A stretch of 64,000 bases of DNA, taken from Anabas testudineus (Eukaryota > Chordata > Actinopteri > Anabantiformes > Anabantidae). The stretch is taken from positions 18,119,459-18,183,458 of the forward strand of contig NC_046626.1 in NCBI RefSeq assembly GCF_900324465.2, given 5' to 3'. Made by a program: the position numbers and the translations under genes. This document shows, one piece after another, positions 14,001-26,000 of the stretch. Every line of letters begins with the position of its first letter. Position 1 is the stretch's first letter. The notes under the pieces were generated by a model, which had not been told where the DNA came from, did no database searches, and saw only the letters and a list, made by a program, of their open reading frames with translations.

Positions 14001-17000
14001 AGATCTCTTGATTTTCCGCAACATTCAGCGGGACATTGACAACTACGTGAAGGAATTTAACAAGAAAGCCTTTGTGCTAAAATTTGATTTCTCCAACTAG
14101 TAATGCACTTTTTTTTTTTTGGCTAAAACATTTTGTTATATTTTGGTTGCTATGATGAAAATTTACTGTAGAGTAGACAAATAAAAACCAAATTAATTTT
14201 TGATGTGCTCTGTTTGTTGACTCGTTTAAGCAATGATGATAACCCAGCAGACAGCAACTGTGTGAGGCTGACGAACTTCAGTGAACAAATCTTGAGGTAA
14301 ATGTTGTGATTGATGATGATTTTCATCCAAGAACTGACTTAAATAATTTGTAATGTAAGAAATGTTAACCTCAAACTATTATTAGTTAATAATAGATACA
14401 AATTAGTTACCATTCTTTATCTCAAATATGTGGGACTGGATAACTCATCTTAATCTTGCTAAGAAAGTGGTTTTACATATATTTCTCTAAAATCATAACT
14501 ATATCTTTAATTACGTGGTTAGACTTGTGGCAGAACGGGGATCTACTAGGATGCTGGACCATGTCGAAAATTTGGACAAAGTATATAAAATTCCACCACT
14601 GGACAGAGCTAAAGATCCTCAGCCAACAGACACTGTTGTCCCAACACCAACCAGCCCAAAATTAAGGTAATTTTCATGTAAAACATCTGAAAACATGTCT
14701 TTAAATCATTTAAGATTCTTTCTAACATTAAATTTTTATAATAAACAGCTAAAGTGAAACATAGGTTTGTGAACTTCCTCTATTTCTGCAAAAATGTGAT
14801 CTAAATGTAATGAGATTGTCACAGTTTACTTTACCAATTAATTTGAAGGGTAAATTAGGCTTATTTTCGATTCATTCAAGCAAGAAGAAGAAGAAATGGG
14901 TTTGATGACACGATCCAAGACAAGGTGTGGAGCTGGTGGAAATTACCAAGTACATTTGCTGCTAAGGGAGGATGAGTTCTATACATTAAATTTATTATTT
15001 AAGGTTCTTTCTGATTCATCAGGACTGAATCAGTTTGTTGTCTGACATCAAATCAAACAGACAGTGATATAAATGCTCTGGGACTGTCATCATTCACATG
15101 AAAAAGAAAAACAGAAAAGTCACAGAAAAAAGTGAATTGTGTTCAAGCAGGATCATCCTATCATATTTTATGGCCTAAACAATCTGACAGCATGAATTCA
15201 AAGTCTGATTATAATTGATTTCTGTCTAACACAGAAATCCATCTTACTTTTTCTCACTAACACACCTCTGTCATCAGGTGGCGAGGTGTTAGAGTGTTCA
15301 TCTCCTCCACCTTCAGAGACATGCACGCCGAGCGAGACGTGTTGGTACGGAGCATCTTCCCAGAGCTCAGTCGCCGTGCTGCAGCACACTGCCTCTTTCT
15401 GCAGGAGGTGGAGCTGCGTTGGGGTGTGACAGAGGAGGAGTCGGGTCGAGCCACTGAGCTGTGTCTGTCAGAGGTGTGTCGCAGCCAGATGATGGTAGGA
15501 ATCCTGGGGGAGAGGTACGGCGTGGTGCCCCCCAAACCTGCCCTTCCTGACCTGCCACAATACAGCTGGGTAAGAGGTGGTATTATTAAATATAATTATA
15601 CTTTAAACATCTTAAATTTCACTTGCTGGTTGAAAATGTGTGAAAAAAGAACAATAATTATCCTGAGCAAGTAGCAGGAAAAGAAAGAAATCATGATTTT
15701 GTTCTTTATGTTCAGCTGGCGTCAGCTCCACCTTGTCTGTCGATCACAGAGATGGAGATCCGTCAGTTTCAGGCTCTTTACCCCGACACAGCTCATCAAC
15801 AAATGTTCTGCTACTTCAGAGATCCAAACATCACCAAGTATGATGATGATGCTACGTTTGCACATCAAAAATATTTAGTGAAGTCACACTAATTAATTAA
15901 TTTTATTTGTTTTTATTTTTTAACTGTTCAGATCAGTTCCAGTGGCTTGGAGATCAGACTTTGTTCCTGAATCAAAGGAAGCTGAGGCAAAAATGTCCTC
16001 TCTGAAAAATAGGATCCGAGACAGTGGTGTCAAGGTCACTGACAAGTGAGTCAGTTCTAATAGTAGTGAAGCTGATTTCTGGAAACATACTAAACATTCA
16101 AATACTTCATCACACTATCACATCACTTTAAGTGTTTACCTGAGTCTTCATGTCTTTGTCCCAGTTACCCATGTGAGTGGGGAGGTGTTCTGGATGGGAA
16201 ACCTTATCTGAAGAACCTGGAGGACTTTGGCAAAGCTGTGCTGGAAGATCTTTGGACGGCTGTTGAGGAGCAGTTTGTGGAAGTTGGTTACTCTGATGAC
16301 TGAATTAATTTAATTTCCAAATTCCTTAATTAAACAAACTAACTGAGCTTTTGCAGAATGACTGTAAAACCTAACTTCCTCTTCCTCTTAGTGTATTTTT
16401 ACAGTTGTTTAAAATAATCCTGGGCTGTAGCTGGATTACAGTCACCTCATTATTCTTCGTCTGGCAGGAGGATGAGGAGGCTGCATTAGATGTAACAGAG
16501 CAGGAGGTTCACCAGGGGGCGCTGCAGAGACAGTTCTTTGGCAGAGCGAAGCTGCTGTCTGGAGCTGTGGAGATGGTGGAGCAGGTCCAGACCAAAGGAG
16601 GGATGATGGTGGTGGAGGGAGGACCTGGAGAGGGCAAAACTGTCTTCATGGTAAATTATCATCATAAAAGACAAAACGCCTGTTGAGGACCAAACTGTAT
16701 CTGTTTAGCAGATGTGACTGTCCACACAGGCTGCTCTGGCAGACGCCCTCAGGTCTGGAGTCAAGTCTAAGAGAAACCTGGTCTGTGATGTCATCTCATA
16801 CTCTACAGCTGCCGGCCAATCAGCACGCTCTGTGGAGAACCTTCTTCGCTGCCTCATTCAGTGGTTTAGGAAGATGAAAGATACTGAGAAGGAACCTCTT
16901 CCCCACACTTACAAGTGATTAGATTATGAACTGTCCTTCATATAGATTTATTGGTTCAACATGTTGTCTGTGCACTAACAACATATAATTTTCTTATCTC

Positions 17001-20000
17001 AGAGATTTAGTGTCTGAATTTCACTCCACGTTGAGTGACATGAAGAAGAACAAACCTCTGGTGCTGTTGGTTGATGGAGTGGATGTTGTCCACAATGGTC
17101 GAGGTCAAGTCAGCTCCGACTGGATACCACAGCAGCTTCCACAGGTTGGTTAAATGCATATACTTTCATTATCCTGTGAGCAAGTGCTGATATTTAAAGG
17201 TCAACAATTACAGATTTATTCATAGATATATGTTAGCTTATCCATCAGCTCATCTAAATGTTTAAATACTGTTTTCTTTGTTCATGACTGGATTTGCTTT
17301 TTCTTTTCAGGGTGTGTGTTTGGTGTTGAGCATCACAACTAAAGCAGCTCTGTTACAAACTCTGGCCAAGAAAAGAGGTGTTGTCCTGTTCACCCTGGGA
17401 CAACTTACCATGATGGACAGGAAGGAGATAGTTCAAAGAGGACTGGACACCTTCGGGAAGAAATTAAGTGACTCTGCCTTCAACAACCAGGTTCTTCTTG
17501 GTTCTTTATCACTGTGAACATCAGGGTTCCTTCTGGTTTTTGTACAGTTTCTATCACACTTCACTGTGTTTGTTCAGCTCCAGACACTGATAATGAAGAA
17601 TGGAGCAGTGAGTCCTCTCTACCTGCACCTGGCCTGTGAAGACCTGAGGAACTTTGCCTCATTTGACAAGGTCAGATGTCACTTTTTTGCTATTGATGAT
17701 TCTGCAAATACAGTTTGCATCAAGTTGTCTATTTGTCCTTGCACAAAGGCAAGTGATAGGTCCTCTCATAACAAGAAAAACATCACATATCACAAATGTA
17801 GAGTACATGGCCATTGAGACAATTACTAATCAGAAATGTTTTTTGTATATTTTCCTTGTGCTGCTTTATTTATTAATGGAATTTCATTTTATTTCGTGGA
17901 TATTCAAGTCATATTAGCTTTCTGTCCACTGGTATCTATTATGTCTGTATGACTCTTTACAAAATATTTTTTGAATATGAAGCCATTTCTCAGAACATTA
18001 GACCTTAACAACCCCCTTTTTTTTGTGTGTGTTTCAGTTGAGCAAGATAATCCAGGACCTGCCTCAGTCCCTGAACCAGTTGGTGCAGTACAGACTGGAC
18101 AGACTCTGCTCGCAGTGCAGAGACATGCCGGGACTCCACTGGGCTCTGGCAGCACTTACTGTCAGCAACTCTGGTAAGATTTGATTAAATTAGGAGGTAG
18201 TATGTAATGTTGTACAGAAGAGCTCCAGCATTGTTTAGTGTTTTAGCATCATTGATAAGCTTGGCTTGATGGCTGCCTCCTTTTGTCCCCTTGATTCTCA
18301 GGCCTCAGAGAGAGAGACTTGTACTCTGTACTGAACACATGCAACGACCTGTCTTCAAGGGATGGACAGGTGTCATGGAAGGAAGTGCTGCAATTGTCCA
18401 GGAAGCCCAAAAAACGGGTTCCCATGGCAACTTTCACTCGGGTAGTGCAGAGTTTACAAGGTAGAATGTGTGAGATGAAGTTATACTCCAGTACTATACT
18501 GGTGTAAGGAATCTGTCCTTATAATTTATTTCAACCTAACACAGTGTTTAAATTGTATCTATCAATTAACACTAAACTCGAATCAACAGTCTTTGATTCA
18601 AAATTCAACTTTTATATCAAGTACTGATACAAAATATTAACTTATACAGAAATATATAGAAACCTGCAGATTAATGAGAAGGTTGTAGTGTCAGTCTGCC
18701 AACATAACACTTTTAGCAGTTAAAACTTATTCTGGATTTCCTTTCCTGCAGTCTGGTTGGTCATCCTCATTGCCACAACACTGATGACCTTCTGGCTCTA
18801 ACAAATTCCAGAAGTGAAGCGAGCCTTTGAGGACTACTCCTCCCTAAAGACAGTGACAGAACCAGAGCCCACTCTTCAATTCTTCAGGTAAAGTAAACAA
18901 GTCTATCACTAATGCAAAGTTTGAGTGTAGCTGTGAACCAGGGTGATACCTAAAGTCTCATCTACATTATAAACATCAGCACCTCCATGCATCTCATTAA
19001 CACATCACTTTATATTCCATGTTCCCACAGCTCATCTCTGGGCACTGGCTAACCCCCAGGGAACAGATACCTTCCTTCACTGTGAGGTTAACTCTGTTAT
19101 GCACCTGCCCTCCAGCCTGGTTAGTAACTTATTACTATTATTATTGTTAGTGAGTTGACACCAGTTGTATCATCAACCTGAAAGAGGAAAAAACGATGCA
19201 TTTTCATTCATTTTCAATGATGCGACATTTGTGGGGGTAAAATTTAAAGATTCAACTGATTTAAACTTATTTTTCTTACTTACACTATTCAGAAATTAGT
19301 TTTTTCCATTTAGGCAAATTAGCTTGTACTTATAAATGTAACTGATGATTTATAATATAAATGTGAAATCTTTTCTGCATTTTCCTAAGGTTGAATGTGG
19401 CCAACTGGAGGCGCTTCGTTCTTTGCTGTCTAATTATTATTTCCTGTTTGCTAACGTGCGCCACGGCCTCCTGCACCACCTCTTGGAGATCTACAGCTTG
19501 TATGGTGAGTATGCACAGTGATGGCACTCTAATCAATGTGTTATCATCTTTTGTCTGCTTTTGATGTAATTTCCCTGTAATTCTGTTAACTTTTGTGAAG
19601 CAGTATGAATTTGAATCTCATGCAGGACAAGCTGACTCAGCAAAATCTCCTAGAAATAACAGTGTAATGAGAAAGTTCTAATGTTTATATTTTACACTTT
19701 GCTGCAGATAAAAAACAAAAGTCTACAACTCCAAGTAGGTGCTTTGAAATATTTACCCACAAATCCTCATCAATAAGTTTCATTCTTCTGTTCTACAAGT
19801 TTCTATTCTATTCTCTTATAGTTCACTCCCAGGACAGTCTGGAGGACTGTCGTAGCTTCCTGCAGCGTCATGCTCCCCTACTCTCCTCGTGGCCTAATCT
19901 TTTCATTCAGCAGGCCCTCAATGAGCTCCCAGAGACCTCTGCTCACACCTGGGCACAAAGTCTGGTTGGAAAAGGAGGGGTCCAGGTAGTTGAGTGGCAA

Positions 20001-23000
20001 AACAATGGCAGTCAGATTGTTCAAGACAACAGGTGAATGGGTCATCTTCATGGTGGATAAAATCAGTGTTACTGAATAGATTTCCCTTGAAGCAATCAGT
20101 TTTATGTTTGCTGTTTATGTAGGTATTGATACATGGCTGTTGTGTTTCACCGCAGTGAACTGGTGTCGACTTTCTCCTCTGAACCGACCTGTTTGGTTGT
20201 GAGCTCTAATGGAGAGCTGATGGTGGTTGGTACTGGACGGGGAATGCTGCATTTCATCAACACACAGACGGAACAGGTGTGAAAACACTTTAACTCTAGG
20301 ATTTAGGGTTTCGTGCTGACATGGAGTATTTAATTATAATAATATATATAATTATATATACGTCACACACTCGACTATTTTGTTGGACAGTGATTAGCTT
20401 TGATTAGAGCACGCATTTGCCGTGGCATCATTTCGAGAAGCTTCTGCAATGTCACAGACAGACAGTCGTCCAGAGTTGCAATAATTTTATAACAGAAATG
20501 TGCTTTAGTGTTGTTCATGATGCAAAACCTATTAAATAAAAGCTGCAATCGTGAACATTAGTATCTCATCCATCTTAAACCCCAAAGTCTTCAGTGTACA
20601 GCAAACAAGATAGGGGACTATATACTTAATAACCACATTGTTTGTAGTACATGTAAACACGAGATGAAAACTGTCACTGTGTCATGTTTGTCTGAGAAAA
20701 CAAACATGCAGATGTTGCACTTTATCAAAAGAATCTTCGATTTTCTCTGGTCATGAACAGGAGATAAAGTCTCTGGTGAGCAGTTGTGACGGCATCTCAA
20801 GCTGTGTGTTTCTGAAGGACGGACGTCTTGCTACCACCTCCTTTGATGGACGCATAGAGATCTGGGACATTGGGAACGGCTGCAGGTGAAGCGAGTGTTT
20901 GAAGGAGAATGTAGTATAATTGTATTTCAGTGTTTTATTTATTTTGTAGCAGATTTATCTGTTTAGGCTGTTGTCAAAATATTGACTTGTGTTTCATCTC
21001 TTTGTAGGACTGCTCTTATTGAAGGTCACACTAATATGATAACAGGAAGTGACGTCACTGCAGACCAGAAGCACTTTGCAACTGTTTCCCTTGATTTCAC
21101 GCTGAAAGTTAGTTTTATACAAATGACATTTACCATATTGTTTTCAGTTGTTTTAAGCCGTTTCATTGTTTGAGGCCATTTGTTTATTTTCTGGTGTTTG
21201 TTAGATTTGTTCACACTTACCAAGTCTGAGTTTTAACTATATTCAACCCAGAAAGTCTAGAAAACTACTATGTTGTAGTAAATTAGTATCCAAATATCTT
21301 GAATAGAATTTCTGACCATTACATTATTTAATTATATATATATATATATATTATATTATATTAACTATAATGAGATTCTACTGTCAGAAAGTTTTATCCA
21401 CCCTTAATTATACTGACTGTATGTTCTTCATCTCTCCAGGTGTGGTCCTCTAAAAAAGGAAATGAGGTGGCAGCCTTATCCACTTCAAGGCCAATGAACT
21501 GTGTGAACTTTGACCCTGAAGGTCACCTGCTGGCTGCTGGCTGCTGGGATGGAAATGTGATCGTGTGGAACTGGCTCCAGAATAAAACTCAAAAAGTGAG
21601 TTACAGTGTTACTTGCACAGGGAGTTCAAGCCAGTTTGATGTTTATTTTTTTCATTGTTCATTGTTCATTTTGTTTTATTTATTAGACTAAAACATATTT
21701 GTTACATCAAGGAGGCTGTGGGAACATAATCACATCCTCTTTAATACAACATCTGTTTCTCTTCTGTCTGTTCCCTCAGTCTCTGTCTGGTCACCGGCGC
21801 TCCGTACGCAGTCTCTGCTTCTCTTCCTCCTCCTCCATGCTCTGCTCTGGCTCTGTGTCTGGAGAGATCAGGGTGTGGTCAGTCCCCACCTCTACCTGTG
21901 TGGGATGTTTTCAGGCTCACTGTGGAGCCACAGAGGTCCTCACCTTCCTGGATGATGGAGCCATGCTCCTCAGTGCTGGCGCTGATCACATGGTGAGACA
22001 TCGCTGCCTTCATACAATTTCTTTGATTAAAACATTGCAGTCCTTTTCCAGTGCACATTTCTTTGAAGGAGTAGTTTTTTAAATAACTCTACTTTTTAAT
22101 GTCTGTGCCTGGGTGTCTTTATTTTCCTGTTAACAGCTCCATCTCTGGTCAGGGCGACTTGGACGTACAGTCGCTACGTTAAAAAGTGATGATGTAAGCT
22201 CTTTATTTATCTTTATCTTGGTAAATGTACTCTAAAAACTAGGTAAATCTCAAGGCAATTGCAAAAACTGAAGAGATGATCTTGTCACCAGCCTTTCAAT
22301 TCATTACGTTCAGTCCCAGGTTAATATATTTTTAAAGGGTATTCCCCCAAAATGAATGTTCACATTTTTTAATCTAAGTGTTTGTTCTTGTTTCTTAGTG
22401 TGAGCATAATCTATCTACAAAGAAGCTGAAGTCTGTAAACCTTAAACCTGCTGCACTTTGTGTGGCTGTGAATGGCGACCATGCTGCTGTGGGATACCAT
22501 GATAATGGCATTAAAGTCTTCAGCGTTGGCGCAGGTGTGTATATGTTTCTGCAAAAATCACACTTGACATTGAACATGCAGGAGGCTGTTAAAAGTTTAA
22601 CTAAAGCAAAGGCACCAAAACATCACCAGGAACTAAAGTAAGAGTAAGAAGGGCAGCCATGATGGAGCTGTCACATGTTGACCTCTGTATAATATAAGAC
22701 TGTGACTGATTGTTTTTATTGTAATCTTAGGTGAGAAGCTCTGGGAGTCCAGCGACCTTAATGTGTCCATACTGTGTCTGCTGTGGGTCATTTTGGACTC
22801 AGAGCAGACTGAACCTGGACTGCTGGTGTCTGGAGGAAGTGACAAACATCTGAGGGTCTGGAAGAAACAAGGAGAGGAGGGAATGATGGATGGCTTCTTA
22901 AAAATGTTGGGAATGTTTGGTGTTCAACAAGGAACCATCCTGGCACTGGCACAAAACTCCACGTACCTGGCTACAGCTTCAGGTACATGCTGCGTTTTTA

Positions 23001-26000
23001 AGGCAAAGGGTGCACCTTATTTCTGTTTTCAGATTTGTAATGTTTTAAACTACTGTATCACTTTTCATTCAGATGACTTCACTATTGTTTTGTGGCTGTT
23101 GAGCGATTTGGGCCTTGACACCTCAGCTGAGCCACATGTGACACTGAGAGGCCACAGTGGAGGAGTCACCTGTCTGGCCTTCAGCCCTGATGGTGGGCAG
23201 CTCCTGTCAGGTGGAAAAGATCAGGTAGGATAACATGTGTGTCTTAGGAAAAACTAGACTATTATTATATCTATTTCTCAGAATGAACCTCGACATAATG
23301 TAATATTTATTATTTCCTAACCTCCACAGTCACGTTTTGGAACATGTGTCCCATGAAGCAGAATCTTACCGAGCATAACACAAGACTTCTGTTTTCGAGC
23401 TGGCTGTGTTGTCATCATAAGAACATGTTGTGATGATAAGAACATGTTTTGATCATACGAATATGCTTGTTTCAGGCCCTGATGGTGTGGGATGTGAGCT
23501 CGTCTCCTGCTGTTCTTTCTAAATCACTCCCTCACTCTCACAGAGACTGGATCACTGGCTGTGTTTGGACTCCAGACTGTGTTGTGAGTTTTTATTTAAT
23601 TTTAATTTAAAGGTGTCTTAAAGTAATTTAAACTTACAGGTTTGACTCTAAATACTGGAGGTATTACATCCAGAAACGTCCTCAGCCTCACTTTTCTGTT
23701 CCAGATTAGCTCTTCAAACGATGGCAGACTTTGTGTATGGGACCTGCAGGCAGGACAGCGTCTTAGGGAGATCTCCTGGAGGAGTCCTCTTACATCAGTC
23801 TGCTGCCTGGTGAGAAAATAACATCATCATGGAGTTAATTGTTTCATTGGTGGAGTTAATTAACTCCTTAGACTGTTTAGTTTAATGTAGAAATGCAATC
23901 ATGTCGGTCCCAGCTGGCACCATAACATTTTTGGTTTGTCCATCTAATTCTCCTGAATGCTAGTGAGGTCTGGTTGGTGTAGATATACAACTGTGATGCA
24001 GTATTTTTTTTGTGGGACTAGTGAAGTCTGGATTGTTGTTTCTGTTGTGCAGGGACAATACGTGATGACTGGCTGTGCAGAGGGAGCACTACATGTGTGG
24101 AACTGGGAAACCACCATGGAAATCTGCCACATCACCGCCCACAAGCAGAGGATACACCACTGCTCTGTTCTCCCAGACGCAGGTAAACAAAACCAGTGTA
24201 CACATTTGAAATAATGTACAATATTATGGGTCAATACGCTTTATTTTACGCTTATTTTTAATTTTGCACCTTTTTTTGTTATTATTTTAAGAGATGAACA
24301 AAGAAAAAAACCCAGAGGACGTCACTGTTTTCACTGCATCTGAGGATGGAACAGTGCTGCTTTGGAAACCACTACAGGTCTGATCCTTATTGTTTAAAAT
24401 GTCCTATTATTACATTGTTTTCTCTTTATTTGTGCTCTTTTAGACTCAGAGCTCCTGTTATTATCTGCATGACAAACATATTTCTCTGTTTTTGTTTCCT
24501 TCCTCACGACCTGTATATTGCAGTTGGAGCACCTCAGCACCTTCTGGGGTCACAGCGGTGCAATTCGTGGAGTTGTTTGCAAGCAAGGTGTCCCAGAATT
24601 CCTCACTGTTTCTGAAGACTGCTCCTTGCGATGCTGGAGTTGGACGACAGGTTTTCCTAATTACAACTATAATTTGTAGAAAGCATGAAGGGCTATCTCA
24701 TGTTATCTTGCACTTTTTTATTTATTTATTTTGCACAGTTGGTCGAGTGACAGTAGCTCTTTGTGTTGATGTGATGGGCATGACTGTGAACATGATTATA
24801 ATAACATTAACTGTGATTTTTCACTGTCCTTTCCCTACAGAGAGTCCTCCGAGCAGAGGAGGCTCCGTCACTGCTCTGTGCTTCTATGAAAACCATGATT
24901 TGCTTCTTATTGGTTATGAATATGGTTTACTGGAACTGTGGCGGAACAGCAGAGTGATTGGCCGCAAGCAGGTGAAGAAGTGCAAACAAAACGCAAAATA
25001 ATTCATACTGAACAAGTGTAATCACACCGTGTGTCTGTTTGTGTCAGGCTACAGGCAGCACCATCACAGCTCTCTGCACCATGCCCAACAACCAGTTTGC
25101 TGTCAGCTACATGCAAATGTGTGTTGATGTGTGGAAGCTGGTGTGGAATCAACAACACGACAGAGCAAGGTAAACAGCAACAAATCAGTCACACAGGTAC
25201 CCTGCAGAATCTGTTACCTTCTATTTATTTATCTTCTTTTACCCTGAAAATAAATGGAATACATTTTTTAAAAGTTGATACAGACTAAAGACGGGTCCAG
25301 AACTATACTGTGTGCTGAATAACCACTGTAGGTGGGTTGTCTATGCATATTTTTGAGAAAAAAAATAATGAAACACAAATATAAACCTGTATGATTATGA
25401 TTAGCTATGTTTAGCTTTAGCTTTATGCTTATGTAACTTATTGAAAGTGTTTTGAAACTGTAAACTGTCCTGAAACTGGGAGTTTATCAAGCTGTGATAG
25501 GTTTGATTTGGACACTAACCAGTGCTGTTTTATTCTGTGTTTCAGGCTGGTGAAGATAACCACGTACACAATGAAAAAACAAGTGGCCCACCTCGCCTAC
25601 TGCTCTGTGTTGATCGGCGTTGCCAATTTTGGAGCAATATTTGACATCAAAAACCATGAAGAAGAATCAGTCTTTGAGTAAGATCAGTAAAATCTTCAGA
25701 AATCTATCAGGGTTGTTTTAATTAATAAATGTCCTTGTTGATGACGCTCGCTTTTTCCTGAGGTGACTTTGGTTTGAACAGCCTTTTAAAAGTGTTTAAA
25801 TCAGATGTTACATTAGTATAAAATCCTCTAGTCAGCCTAATGATAGGCTTACTCTGAGTATTTCCTTGTATTTTTACAGGTGGGACGATCATGTCCGAGT
25901 GCTGGGGTTGGTCCGTAACGACAAGAAAAGCTTGTGGTTGGTGGGCGAGTATGAACAAGTTTGCATCGGCTTTATTGTGAGTTTTACTCAGCCTTCAACT

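Larger units (their letters stand above)
8937..14666 (+). other. tep1: TEP1 exons encoding the TROVE RNA-binding module and linker
   Basis: Exons: 8937-9086, 9449-9613, 9695-9832, 10241-10312, 10575-10699, 11268-11425, 11639-11748, 11868-11946, 12521-12713, 13171-13432, 13540-13692, 13784-13855, 13978-14099, 14231-14296, 14550-14666; all phases agree. TROVE folds as HEAT-like helices plus a vWFA-like part and binds RNA in Ro60 and TEP1. Matches to human TEP1 include QLAKYNTRKHR, SLPFMAMLRNLRNM, QFPFRFL and LPGRTVLMFY. A Lys/Glu-rich insert (KKDEDGKKQIRRRKKKEEKK) sits in exon 13171-13432. Exon 13978-14099 ends TA and is followed by GTAATG, so the apparent TAG stop spans the splice donor and disappears on splicing into TAC-AAT. 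Confidence 0.88.

Noticed and set aside
14098-14100. TAG taken as the end of a short gene, with a second gene starting at 15278
   Set aside because: The codon spans a GT splice donor. Exons 14231-14296 and 14550-14666 continue the same protein in phase and align with human TEP1.
20370-20475. Possible fish interspersed repeat in a TEP1 intron (GCACGCATTTGCCGTGGCATC region)
   Set aside because: It feels familiar as a repeat, but I could not assign a family, ends or target duplication.
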